The notes under the pieces are model-generated. The model did no database searches. It saw nothing but the letters and a program-made list of their open reading frames with translations, and was not told the DNA's origin. A stretch of DNA of 36,081 bases, taken from contig NZ_ANNU01000067.1 of assembly GCF_000346615.1 (NCBI RefSeq), positions 1 through 36,081 of the forward strand, written 5' to 3'. Shown in pieces: positions 24,081-32,491 of this stretch. The translations under genes and the position numbers were made by a program. The DNA is from Nafulsella turpanensis ZLM-10 (GTDB lineage Bacteria; Bacteroidota; Bacteroidia; Cytophagales; Cyclobacteriaceae). How positions within the stretch are numbered: the first letter of the stretch is position 1; each line of letters opens with the position of its first letter.

Positions 24081-25571
24081 TTACGGTTCATCGGTAAATA
24101 CATAGTAATTTCTGTTGTAGTTTCCGGTAAACACAAAGGCTTTGTCCTGGTAGGGAAGGCTTAGCACATAGGAGGTTTCATAGTCGTAAAAGTTGCTTCT
24201 CCGGTCCCACGAATCAGTAGCCGGATCGTAGCGGAAAGTTTCCCGCGGCATAGGAAGGTCCTCATAATCCCACCCAGCGGCAATATAGCCTTTGTTATTG
24301 ATAGAGAAAGAAACCATATGTGCCCGTGGGGCTATATCTTCCGCATCGGCTTTGCGGGTCCATGTTTTGCCAGATGGGTTAAACTCCCAGAGGTCATTCG
24401 ACAGCCCGTTGCTGGTCTGGCCTCCAAAAACATAGCCCTTTCCATCAATAACAAAGAAGCCTGCGCCCTCCCGGCCAGCGCCGGGGAAATCTTCCAACTG
24501 TGTCCAGGTTTCAGTGGCAAAATCGTACTCCCAGAAATCCTTTAATTTGCCTGTAGTGTTATTGCGACCTAAGCCCACATAAGCTTTTGCTCCAATCTGA
24601 AAAGTTACGCCGTATCCGCGCCCTTCGCCTGGAAAATCGGGCAGCTGCTCCCAGCTGTCGCTGCCAGGTTCGTAGCGCCAGAAGTCTGTTCCATATCCAC
24701 CATAGTAGCCATAGAATCCACCGGCTATATAGCCTTTCCCGTTATAGGAAAAGGAAAAAGGCCCCATGCGGGTGGTGCCGGGAAAGTTATTCTTTTTTAC
24801 CAGCTCAAAAGTTTTCGGATTGAGCTCATAGAAATCCTGGACAGGATGGGTGGTAACAGAACCAAGGCCAACGAATACCCGATCGCCAATAACAAAACCA
24901 GCTTGTCCATTCGGCTCGTATCCATTCGGAAACTCAGCAATCCTTTCCCATTTACCTCCATGGATGTAATGAAATTTGCCAGGAGAAATGGCAAGGCGAC
25001 CGTTAATTTCAAGCAGGAAGGGCCCTGTAGTGGCACCATGCGGCACAATTACATCGACATAATAACCATCGGCATACACCACTTCTGCCTCAAGGGAATC
25101 GTTAAAGGTTGCCTTAATTTCAGAAGGATCGGAAGGAAGATCCGAGCCGTTTAATCGTACCCGCTGACCAGCGCTCCCTTCCCATGGGTTCATGTTGTAC
25201 ACAGAAAAGCCAGGATGTATGACCTTAAAGCCAAACTCGCTGGCTGCCGTTACCTCATTGACGGTAACATACAGGATTCCACTTGAGCTGCTGGCCTCGT
25301 AGGGAACCATTACCTCCAGCTCGGTGGGCGTAGCTGAAAGAATTTTTGCAGGCGAGCCGGTAAAAGACACTTCCATAATGGAAGTGTCGGTACTGAAATT
25401 TTTTCCTACAATGGTAACAATATCTCCTATGTATGCGCTGTCAGGAATAGCAGCCTCAATAACAGGCTCGAAATTTTGCTCGTCAATTTCCTGGATGGGG
25501 GCATCGGAACAGCTCCACTGGAATAGAATGGCAGTGATGCAGGTAATAAATAAAATGCGTGAATGGTTCAT
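24081..25571 (-). CDS. IPT/TIG and Kelch-repeat lipoprotein
   Basis: The 496-residue protein starts with a lipoprotein signal ending in FQWSC (Cys about 21). About residues 33-115 (IPDSAYIGDIVTIVGKNFS) and 118-200 (NPWEGSAGQRVRLNGSDL) are two IPT/TIG immunoglobulin-like domains. About 205-490 is a Kelch beta-propeller with repeated units of the type FWRYEPGSDSWEQLPDFPG, FWEYDFATETWTQLEDFPG and LWEFNPSGKTWTRKADA, each ending in a GKGY-like strand. Such lipoproteins are exported and probably face the surface, likely as binding or scaffold proteins; no catalytic residues are evident. The gene stands alone with its own terminator and a strong ATG start. Confidence 0.85.
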   Translation of the reverse strand: MNHSRILFITCITAILFQWSCSDAPIQEIDEQNFEPVIEAAIPDSAYIGDIVTIVGKNFSTDTSIMEVSFTGSPAKILSATPTELEVMVPYEASSSSGILYVTVNEVTAASEFGFKVIHPGFSVYNMNPWEGSAGQRVRLNGSDLPSDPSEIKATFNDSLEAEVVYADGYYVDVIVPHGATTGPFLLEINGRLAISPGKFHYIHGGKWERIAEFPNGYEPNGQAGFVIGDRVFVGLGSVTTHPVQDFYELNPKTFELVKKNNFPGTTRMGPFSFSYNGKGYIAGGFYGYYGGYGTDFWRYEPGSDSWEQLPDFPGEGRGYGVTFQIGAKAYVGLGRNNTTGKLKDFWEYDFATETWTQLEDFPGAGREGAGFFVIDGKGYVFGGQTSNGLSNDLWEFNPSGKTWTRKADAEDIAPRAHMVSFSINNKGYIAAGWDYEDLPMPRETFRYDPATDSWDRRSNFYDYETSYVLSLPYQDKAFVFTGNYNRNYYVFTDEP

Positions 25572-25958
25572 GAGAATGAATGAGATTTAAACTTAGTACA
25601 GGGATTTTTTCTCCATAAAGAGAGAAAATTTGTCGGGGCTAAAGTATTAGTATAATTGCACTAATTATGGGTTAATTATCAGCATAACCCTACACAGGCA
25701 TGGTTCAGCGAAAGCCTGCGTCTGAGGAGTAAAGAGAAGACCTGGCAGGATATGAAGTAGGGGAGCTCTTTGTGGTTAAAATCGAAGAAGGATAAGCCCG
25801 GAGCTGAGAAAAGAAATCGCCAGCCACCCCGGAGAGGGATAGTTACCACCTGATGTATTACTGCCTATAGTACGGCAAGGCTGGAGAAAATTTGTAGTTG
25901 ACTTAAAGCAGTGCTAAAGTGTTAACTATAATGATATTTAACACTTATTGATGAATAA
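25572..25958. other. Intergenic region with a palindromic repeat, no gene seen
   Basis: The promoter of the Kelch gene must be at the left end. No coding region is recognisable. The right end holds one copy of a 27-base dispersed palindromic repeat (25916-25942). Confidence 0.35.
25916..25946. repeat. Dispersed palindromic repeat, copy 1
   Basis: AAGTGTTAA (25917-25925) and TTAACACTT (25938-25946) form a perfect 9-bp inverted repeat around a 12-base loop. The first 27 bases (25916-25942) match 34242-34268 in 26 of 27 positions. It lies 13 bases after the end of the RDD gene, so it could double as a 3'-end hairpin. Confidence 0.6.
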
Positions 25959-26447
25959 CTATTCCCTGATTTCCTCTCTAACGGGCAGTATATCTGGTGG
26001 TATATTTTCGATGCTCCCGGCAGAGAGGATTGCCGCATCAGCTAAGAACTTCTTTTTGAAGGTTACCACTGACCCACCTGCCAGGTCGTGAATTGCACGT
26101 TTTCTGCTGTTAGCCGTAACCGTTAGTAAGGAAATCCAGCCAAGAAGAGATTTTACAATAAATCGAATCATTGCAGCCAAAAAGTTTATGTTTTCCTTTT
26201 CTGCGTTTGCCTTTCCAATCCTGATACCTACTGCTTTATGGCCAAAGGTGCCTCCATACTTGCTGGTCATGAAGGGGTCATAGAGAACGAAAACTATTAT
26301 AAAAGTAGTGGCTCTTACCACACTTGGCACCCCGTTAAGGAGCCGGACAAGCTGTGAGATAAAAATAAGGCAAACCAGCAGCAACAACATATCTATTATT
26401 AAAGCCTGCAGTCTTTTTACGAGTACGGGATATTCTCTGATTATCAT
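25959..26447 (-). CDS. RDD-family membrane protein
   Basis: The 162-residue protein fits the RDD family (PF06271). The opening VLVKRLQALIIDMLLLL has the characteristic Arg and Asp in helix 1, a second helix follows (FIIVFVLYDPFM), then the conserved GGTFGHKAVGIRI turn, a third helix, and NSRKRAIHDLAGGSVV near the end. About 35 hydrophilic residues form the C-terminal tail. RDD proteins are small inner-membrane proteins, some tied to ion exchange, but the function here is unknown. It is the last of three closely spaced minus-strand membrane genes (gap of 32 bases from the previous one). Confidence 0.85.
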   Translation of the reverse strand: MIIREYPVLVKRLQALIIDMLLLLVCLIFISQLVRLLNGVPSVVRATTFIIVFVLYDPFMTSKYGGTFGHKAVGIRIGKANAEKENINFLAAMIRFIVKSLLGWISLLTVTANSRKRAIHDLAGGSVVTFKKKFLADAAILSAGSIENIPPDILPVREEIRE

Positions 26448-26479
26448 TTTTTAGGTCAAGGGTTAAATTGAGTAGGTGT

Positions 26480-27046
26480 TTATATTTCTGATACGCTGGC
26501 TGCAGTGTTCGAATTTCCTGCCAGCCTGTTGATGCGGGGCTGAATAACCCAATAGCCAATAATGGAAAACCAAAGCAGGAAGAACTCCCCTGCATAATCT
26601 GAAAACTTTACCGGCCTTCCCAGCTCTACCGCTCTGAGTGTTTTGGCAGCGAAACGCATTCCATAAAAAATACATACCATGGAAAGCAGGTGCAGTAGAA
26701 TAATGATGAACGTCAGTCCACCCATTCCGCTCAGTGCATCCTGTTGATCACCCATCATGATGACACCCAGGCCAAGGCAAAGGAGGAGAATGTAAATGAC
26801 CGGGATGGAAAAGAGAATTTTAAACTTCCTGATATTTAAGTCAGTACCGGAAGGCAACAGAGGGTGTAAGCCTGTAGCGATAGCCCAAATCCAGCCAAAG
26901 GTGCCAAAAACAAACAGCAGCATGGCTAGCGGAAAAAGCTTTAGTACGAGGAAAGGATCTAAAACAGCAAAAAGGTTAAGCAGAATGCCGGAACCCCAGC
27001 TGATGGCGAAAAGCTGCCAGTGCTTTAGTTTTAATAAAATGTTCAT
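26480..27046 (-). CDS. Four- or five-helix integral membrane protein, unknown
   Basis: The 188-residue hydrophobic protein shows helices around residues 12-30, 33-58, 78-100, 105-128 and 152-168. It contains GTFGWIWAIATGLHPLLP and, near the end, FFLLWFSIIGYWVIQPRINRL, a closing segment I associate with uncharacterised Bacteroidota membrane proteins. It has no signal peptide beyond helix 1 and no catalytic motif. Its position between a DUF4153 protein and an RDD protein, with gaps of 58 and 32 bases, suggests a single membrane-protein operon. Confidence 0.65.
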   Translation of the reverse strand: MNILLKLKHWQLFAISWGSGILLNLFAVLDPFLVLKLFPLAMLLFVFGTFGWIWAIATGLHPLLPSGTDLNIRKFKILFSIPVIYILLLCLGLGVIMMGDQQDALSGMGGLTFIIILLHLLSMVCIFYGMRFAAKTLRAVELGRPVKFSDYAGEFFLLWFSIIGYWVIQPRINRLAGNSNTAASVSEI

Positions 27047-27104
27047 TTAAATTTTAATTGTGTTAAAACTGATTTGATGAGTAATTTTTATTTCCTTCGC
27101 TGCC

Positions 27105-29045
27105 TTATCTCAGCTTTTTAACCAGGAGATTGCCGGTTGCCCCTTCAAGTGTAAGGGAGTCTTTCTGTGACCTGAAATTTAATTCTCCAATTATCAGCCT
27201 GTAAGCTGAATTTCCCTGAACGGTATCAATTTGTAATGCTGCAGGGGGAATACTTACATTCCCTTCATTTCCATACCTTTCATGTAACTGCCGGATTAGC
27301 CTGCCAAGGGGAAAGTGGACTGAATCTGTTTTGGACGTAATGGTGAGGTATTTTGGTTCTTTGGGATTGTACTGAATGGTATAGTCCCTTCCATTTAATT
27401 CTGTAATTCTCTTATAGGCCATTGGGTGCAGTTCATCTGTGTCTTCATAAGCACTTCTTTGATAATATAGCTGGCCTATAAAAAGGAGGCGGTCATAGCC
27501 TTCAATATCCAGCATTCCTTTGGTGTCGGACCGGTAGGTGAAGTAGTTTCCATTCACGGCATCAGCCTGCTTGTATTGGTAAGGTAAGCCAAGCGTTTTC
27601 ATATATATTTCTGCTTCGCTTACCCTTTTCCAGCTTTCTACGGAAGTATCTGCATTGGCTACGGTTAAGAAAGAGTCTAAAGGCTGCTGATACCATGCCT
27701 GAATAGAATGGAAGCCATGGTGATTGTCCAGGTAGTCAAGAATTGACATTACTTCATTGTGAAGTGAATCGTTGAGCTTCCCGTCATTTTTATTCAATTC
27801 CGGTGCATAAAACTCCGGCAGACTATCTGTTACCCATTTTACCTCCTCCTCAATAAGTCCTGCTTTCAGTATTTTTCCTTCCCGGAGTGCTGCTTCCAGA
27901 CGGTATACCTGACTCTCTTCACTTATCGTAAACACACCCCAGGGACCGATTGAAATGAACAGTAATAGTCCTGCCAGTGATAGTGGAATGAACTTAATAT
28001 TTTTTCGGCCAGTCAGAAAGTAGCAGCAGACAACGGTGAGCCAAATACCAGCTAGTAGAATAAAATAGCGGTTAATGGTAAAACCATAGTCTCCAATACG
28101 CATGCCAATGGCCAGAAAAAGGAGTATCAGTAAAGGAAGAAGGAATCCATAATAACCCTTTATTACTTTCTTCATCCACAGATTTTCTGTGTGCAGGGCA
28201 TAAGGGTGAAATAGCAGCATGGTTAATACGCCCAGTACTGCCACTATCATGATCATGTAGGAAACAATCCCTTCGGGCCAGTCTCCGCTCAGGACTATTT
28301 TTATTCCGTAGCCGTACAGAATGAGCAGGTATAAGAACAGGAGTGGTAGCAGTACAAATTGAGAAAATACCTTCAGGCCTTTTGGGTAAGAAGTGACAGT
28401 ATCGAGTTCTTCAAAGTCCAGCGGTACGCCGGCGGCAAAGAACCAGGTGTTGAAAACTCCGGCAATTATAATAAAGAGTTCTCCGAAAAGCTCATCCGGG
28501 ACATCAACTTCAAATAATGTTTTTAAGGCGAGTAAGGCCATTACCAGGCCAACGTACAGGAAGGCGGAGTACAGGAGTGAAGCCAGAAAGCGGAGAAATA
28601 ATGCTTTATTGTAGTTCCAGAAACCATTGAGCTGGTGGGTAAACAGGAATGGAATAAAGGAAACCAGCAGGTGGATAATGATACTGTAAAGGAAAAAGCG
28701 GATATAAGGAAGGGAGGTGTTTTGGGTGTACTCGGCATCTGGCAATGTAAAGAATATACCAACAAGAATCGCCGTGGCTGCCAGGTGCACAATTACGCTT
28801 GCACCTGTGCTTAGCTGTTGGCGACTGGCAAATATTGTGGTGCAGAAGTATAGTGAAATCCCCAGTGTAGCACAAAGCATGGCGTTGATGTAGGGGAAGC
28901 GATTAAAAACCTGTTCCTCTGTTTCAACCAGAAATATACCAATAACGACTGCTATAATGGCGGAGAGAATGCTTAACGGAAAACGCCGGAAAGATTGCCG
29001 TGCCTGGAACCCCAGGTAAGCCAGGGAAGGAAAACGTAGAGCCAT
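27105..29045 (-). CDS. DUF4153 polytopic membrane protein
   Basis: About 646 residues from the ATG at 29043-29045. The frame is open to a TTG at 29093, but the extra 16 residues look unlike the family, which begins FPSLAYLGFQARQSFRRFPLS. Roughly 12 membrane helices occupy residues 1-395. The DUF4153 signature region is visible (TWFFAAGVPLDFEELDTV, then KGLKVFSQFVLLPLLFLYLLILYGYGIKIV, then GWLTVVC-like helices). The last 240 residues are soluble and probably extracytoplasmic, with a helical start (YRLEAALREGKIL) and a beta-rich end. The function of the family is unknown. It is the first gene of a minus-strand trio with the unknown membrane protein and the RDD protein. Confidence 0.82.
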   Translation of the reverse strand: MALRFPSLAYLGFQARQSFRRFPLSILSAIIAVVIGIFLVETEEQVFNRFPYINAMLCATLGISLYFCTTIFASRQQLSTGASVIVHLAATAILVGIFFTLPDAEYTQNTSLPYIRFFLYSIIIHLLVSFIPFLFTHQLNGFWNYNKALFLRFLASLLYSAFLYVGLVMALLALKTLFEVDVPDELFGELFIIIAGVFNTWFFAAGVPLDFEELDTVTSYPKGLKVFSQFVLLPLLFLYLLILYGYGIKIVLSGDWPEGIVSYMIMIVAVLGVLTMLLFHPYALHTENLWMKKVIKGYYGFLLPLLILLFLAIGMRIGDYGFTINRYFILLAGIWLTVVCCYFLTGRKNIKFIPLSLAGLLLFISIGPWGVFTISEESQVYRLEAALREGKILKAGLIEEEVKWVTDSLPEFYAPELNKNDGKLNDSLHNEVMSILDYLDNHHGFHSIQAWYQQPLDSFLTVANADTSVESWKRVSEAEIYMKTLGLPYQYKQADAVNGNYFTYRSDTKGMLDIEGYDRLLFIGQLYYQRSAYEDTDELHPMAYKRITELNGRDYTIQYNPKEPKYLTITSKTDSVHFPLGRLIRQLHERYGNEGNVSIPPAALQIDTVQGNSAYRLIIGELNFRSQKDSLTLEGATGNLLVKKLR

Positions 29046-29494
29046 GATAAAGGTAGTTTTGCTCCTCCGAAGGTAAGGTGGTTCTTTTAACAAAAAAAAT
29101 AAGAATGGTTATAGAAAGTACGAGCTCAGTAAAACATTTGAGGAGGGGTATTCGATCAAACAATAAAATGCACAGTTGCATCTTTTTTTCTAAGGTAAAC
29201 TGATAAACCTATCTTTAAACAGAGTATAAGTTGGCGAAAGAAGAGGAAAGCGTAAAATATAATTATAGCTAGCTGATTTAAGACCTTTGCTTTTCTTTAC
29301 TTCCTCATCCAGTTTTCATAAATGTGGTTGCATTTATTTAGTTGTTGGAGGATATTGTTATATTAAGTCGTTGCCTCTGAATATCCGGACTGCCTCATCA
29401 GTTTTCCTGGAGGTCAGGAAAGAGACGGTAGAAACAGAGGTTAACCACTTTTTGTAATGTCAAACGAGAAGCAGCTCATCTAACTTTTTGCAGT
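29046..29494. other. Divergent intergenic region, no gene seen
   Basis: About 450 bases separate the DUF4153 gene (minus) and the patatin-like gene (plus), so both promoters lie here. GGAGGAG on the minus strand, about 16 bases before the DUF4153 ATG, is too distant for a normal ribosome site. Nothing else was recognised. Confidence 0.35.
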
Positions 29495-30565
29495 ATGTCT
29501 CAAATTAAAATCCTGTCGATCGATGGAGGCGGCACGCGCGGTGTAATTCCGGCTACTATTCTGGACTGCGTCTACCAGGACACGGGGAAGGCGCCCAAAG
29601 ATATTTTCTACCTGATGGCCGGCACTTCTACAGGAGGTATTCTATGTACCGGTTATGCCGTAGGCTTACCCACCCGTGAGTTGCGGGATTTATACCTGAA
29701 GAAGGCGAAGAACATCTTTTACGATACCGGCTGGGATGACCTTCGCGATGGTTTTGGGAAAAATACCGGTGCTGACTATTCCAATGTACGGTTAAAGAAA
29801 GAGTTAAAAGCAGCTTTTAACGACAAGACTGTGTTTGATATTTACCAGCGTAACCTGGCTTCGGATCTTGGCAGGCTGATGGTCTGCACATTCGACCTGA
29901 ATCCGGAGGTGCTGAACCCTGAGACAGGAGAGAAGTATCCTGTTAATTTCAGGCCTAAGGTTTACCACAGCGATTTTATGCGGGATGCAGATGAAAAATT
30001 AGTGGACATTTGCCTGAAGACCTCTGCCGGACCTACTTACTTTCCGGTTTACAAAAACTTTGTAGACGGGGGAGTTTCCTTAAATAATCCTTCCATGGCG
30101 GCTGTAGCTTACGCTATTAATAAGCGGGCAGATGGAAAAGGGGAGTACAGGCACCCGGATGGCGTAACCAGAGGACTGGGTAAAAACCTGCAGGATCTGA
30201 AGGTGCTGTCGCTCGGTTGTGGCACCTCTAACCGCAACTATATTCCGGAAGCAGTAATTAAAGCCCGTGATAACGGAGACTGGGGCAACTTACAATGGAT
30301 TAAATACCTGCCCGATATGCTGACAGAATCCAATATGCAGGCCTCCTCTTATTATGTCGACCAGCTGCTGGCTCCTTCGCAATATAAGCGTATCCAGCTT
30401 TTCTTCGACAGACCCGAAGCACCGGATATTTTGCGGGGGGAGAGCCTCGGGCCGGATGTTAAGCGGCGGGATTTGCTGGAGGCCATGGTGCAGTATGCTG
30501 AAGAGGTATACCGCAGGAACAGAAGTGAAATACTAAGTTTTCTGGATTTAGCTCCGCTGGTGTAA
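29495..30565 (+). CDS. Patatin-like phospholipase
   Basis: The 356-residue cytoplasmic protein (no signal peptide) has the full patatin catalytic set. The oxyanion-hole loop is DGGGTRG (about 10-16), the nucleophile elbow is GTSTGG with Ser45, and the dyad Asp is in VDGGVSLNNP (D191). SAGPTYFPV before the dyad Asp is also typical. Patatins are Ser-Asp acyl hydrolases of membrane lipids. The protein resembles stand-alone bacterial patatins. Some patatins act as effectors in cyclic-nucleotide defence systems, but no cyclase is adjacent, so a housekeeping or lipid-turnover role is the default. Transcribed alone, with a terminator-like hairpin downstream. Confidence 0.88.
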   Translation: MSQIKILSIDGGGTRGVIPATILDCVYQDTGKAPKDIFYLMAGTSTGGILCTGYAVGLPTRELRDLYLKKAKNIFYDTGWDDLRDGFGKNTGADYSNVRLKKELKAAFNDKTVFDIYQRNLASDLGRLMVCTFDLNPEVLNPETGEKYPVNFRPKVYHSDFMRDADEKLVDICLKTSAGPTYFPVYKNFVDGGVSLNNPSMAAVAYAINKRADGKGEYRHPDGVTRGLGKNLQDLKVLSLGCGTSNRNYIPEAVIKARDNGDWGNLQWIKYLPDMLTESNMQASSYYVDQLLAPSQYKRIQLFFDRPEAPDILRGESLGPDVKRRDLLEAMVQYAEEVYRRNRSEILSFLDLAPLV

Positions 30566-30622
30566 AGGAATCTGGGCCACCAATGGCAGCCTAAGGTAAA
30601 CTACCACTGCGAAAGGAGGGGC

Positions 30623-30655
30623 GCTACCGGGAGAGTGCGGTTATGGTAGCTTTTT
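30623..30655 (+). terminator. Probable terminator of the patatin-like gene
   Basis: GCTACC (30623-30628) pairs with GGTAGC (30645-30650), and T5 follows immediately. A CCG/CGG pair may extend the structure internally. It lies about 60 bases after the stop. Confidence 0.5.
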
Positions 30656-31014
30656 ACATTAAAGCTGAAGATGAATGTGGTCAATGTATAGCCTGAGACT
30701 ATATTGTGCTTCATCCTTGTTATCTCCATTCCAAGCAGGCCTCACAGTAAGGGTTACATGTCCGCAGAGAGATTTCCTGCAGTGAAATCCAGAACCGCTA
30801 AAGGTTATGACCATTTTATTGAATCGTTCTATAAAAGTATAAGCTTATTTCATATTATTGCCAGTTGAGCCAAGGGTTTCATGCGGCAAGTTCATATACC
30901 AGCTTATTTGAAAAGCAGGCTTATGCACAAAGTTGACCGCAGCGGAACAATAGCTTAGGTGAAGAGTAATAGTAGGGTACGAATTACTTTCTTATTAAAA
31001 CGAATAAATGACAA
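30656..31014. other. Intergenic region, no gene seen
   Basis: About 360 bases precede the DUF808 gene and should contain its promoter. No coding region or RNA was recognised. Confidence 0.3.
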
Positions 31015-31962
31015 ATGGCATCGGGACTTCTCGCTTTATTGGATGATGTGTCTGCTCTGGTAAAAGCCAGTGCTGCAAGCTTAGATGATGTGCCTGCCCA
31101 GGTGGCTAAAACCTCAGGCAAAGTTTCGGGAATTGTGATTGACGATACGGCCGTTACACCTAAATATGTTGTGGGCCTCGATCCCCAACGGGAGCTTTCA
31201 ATTATTTTCCAGATTGCGAAAAAGTCACTGATTAATAAAGTACTGATTCTGAGCCCTGCCGCCCTGCTGCTCGGCTTCTTTGCTCCCTGGGCGATAGGTC
31301 CAATTCTGGTGGTGGGTGGAGCCTTTCTGTGCTTTGAAGGCTATGAAAAAGTGCATTCGATGTTTAGTAAACCTAAAGTGGATGCACAAAATATTCAGGC
31401 TGAAAAGGTAAAAGTGATGACACCGGAAGAGCTGGAAAAGGAGCGGGTAAAGGGTGCTGTACGGACGGACCTTATTCTTTCTGCGGAGATCGTGGCCATC
31501 ACCTATTATACCGTAGCGGATAATCCCTTATTAACCCAGATTGCCGTGCTGTTGAGTGTCGCACTTTTTATTACCATCGCTGTGTACGGCTTTGTAGGCC
31601 TCATTGTAAAAGCAGACGATTTCGGCGTATACCTGGCGAAAGAAAAGCATGCTCAGGGGACGAGGAAAATGGGGCGGGGGATTGTGAATTTTATGCCACA
31701 TTTCCTGAATTTCCTTGGCTATCTCGGAACAGCTGCCATGTTGCTGGTCGGGGGAGAAATTGTTGCGCATGGCATTCCTTTCACCAGTCATGCGCTGGAT
31801 GATCTGGGCCACTCTCTGGCTTCTTCCCCTTTTCTTGCCTGGCTGGCGACGGCATTAGTCAGTGTCCTGGGTGGCCTGATTTTAGGTTTTCTCATTGAGA
31901 AAGTAGTGGTGGGGATAAAAAAGATGTCTGGTAAAGGAAAGAAAGAGGCTGCAGCGGAATAA
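31015..31962 (+). CDS. DUF808 (YedI-like) inner-membrane protein
   Basis: The 315-residue protein begins with the DUF808 signature MASGLLALLDDVSALVK, continues ASLDDVPAQVAKTSGKVSGIVIDD and TPKYVVGLDPQRELSII, and then has six or seven membrane helices with FEGYEKVHSMF and a Gly-rich last helix GGLILGFLIEK. This matches the YedI/DUF808 family throughout and at full length. It is an integral inner-membrane protein of unknown function. The C-terminus is short and basic (KKMSGKGKKE). It stands alone. The ATG lacks a Shine-Dalgarno sequence and has an A-rich leader, normal for Bacteroidota. Confidence 0.88.
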   Translation: MASGLLALLDDVSALVKASAASLDDVPAQVAKTSGKVSGIVIDDTAVTPKYVVGLDPQRELSIIFQIAKKSLINKVLILSPAALLLGFFAPWAIGPILVVGGAFLCFEGYEKVHSMFSKPKVDAQNIQAEKVKVMTPEELEKERVKGAVRTDLILSAEIVAITYYTVADNPLLTQIAVLLSVALFITIAVYGFVGLIVKADDFGVYLAKEKHAQGTRKMGRGIVNFMPHFLNFLGYLGTAAMLLVGGEIVAHGIPFTSHALDDLGHSLASSPFLAWLATALVSVLGGLILGFLIEKVVVGIKKMSGKGKKEAAAE

Positions 31963-32491
31963 TGCGGGGCCTTGTGCTTTCCAAATTCGGCAATTTTGAT
32001 ATCAAATCCTATCCATCCTGCCATCCTGACGCAGAGAACAGGCTTTTCTCTTACTTAATGACATTGCGGGCACGTTTGCAAGGCATCTGAAATTATTAAA
32101 GCTTCCTTAGTCGAACTTATACCAAACAGGACAAACCACCTTCAATGGTAAACTTTTCACTGGCCTTTCGAAGGCCGAAATAAGGGAAATCTCCTATTTC
32201 AAAAATTAAGAGAAGTACCATTCAAAGGCAATCCTGCCAGTGCCTTATTCCAGGACTGTTTCGTGTTTGATGGAATAGAGAAATGGGTAAAAATAAGGCT
32301 TGCGCAATGCCAGCTCATGGGGAAGGCGTAGGGAGTAAATTTTGGGATGCCGGTAATTAAACCGCGTCAAAAGATCTCTGCCTGCTGTGCTACGAACTTT
32401 TCGCTGATGAGGAAGTTCAACAGGAAGAGCATAAAGCACTCTCCTCCAGATGCGGTGAGCTGTTTTTTTAGTGGTAGCTGATTTTTCTCTT
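31963..32491. other. Intergenic region with a small palindrome, no gene seen
   Basis: About 530 bases. GGCCTT-TCG-AAGGCC forms a perfect small hairpin at 32162-32176, and GAAATA/TATTTC lies just after it. No T run follows. A 64-codon minus-strand frame at 32245-32439 has no supporting features. The promoter of the fusion gene lies near the right end. Confidence 0.35.

Noticed and set aside
29495-30565. Patatin-like gene as a CBASS effector (CapV-like)
   Set aside because: No nucleotide cyclase or CBASS accessory gene is adjacent; the neighbours are ordinary membrane-protein genes.
32245-32439. 64-codon minus-strand open frame before the fusion gene
   Set aside because: Short, no ribosome site, no recognisable family; the region is better explained as promoter and intergenic DNA.
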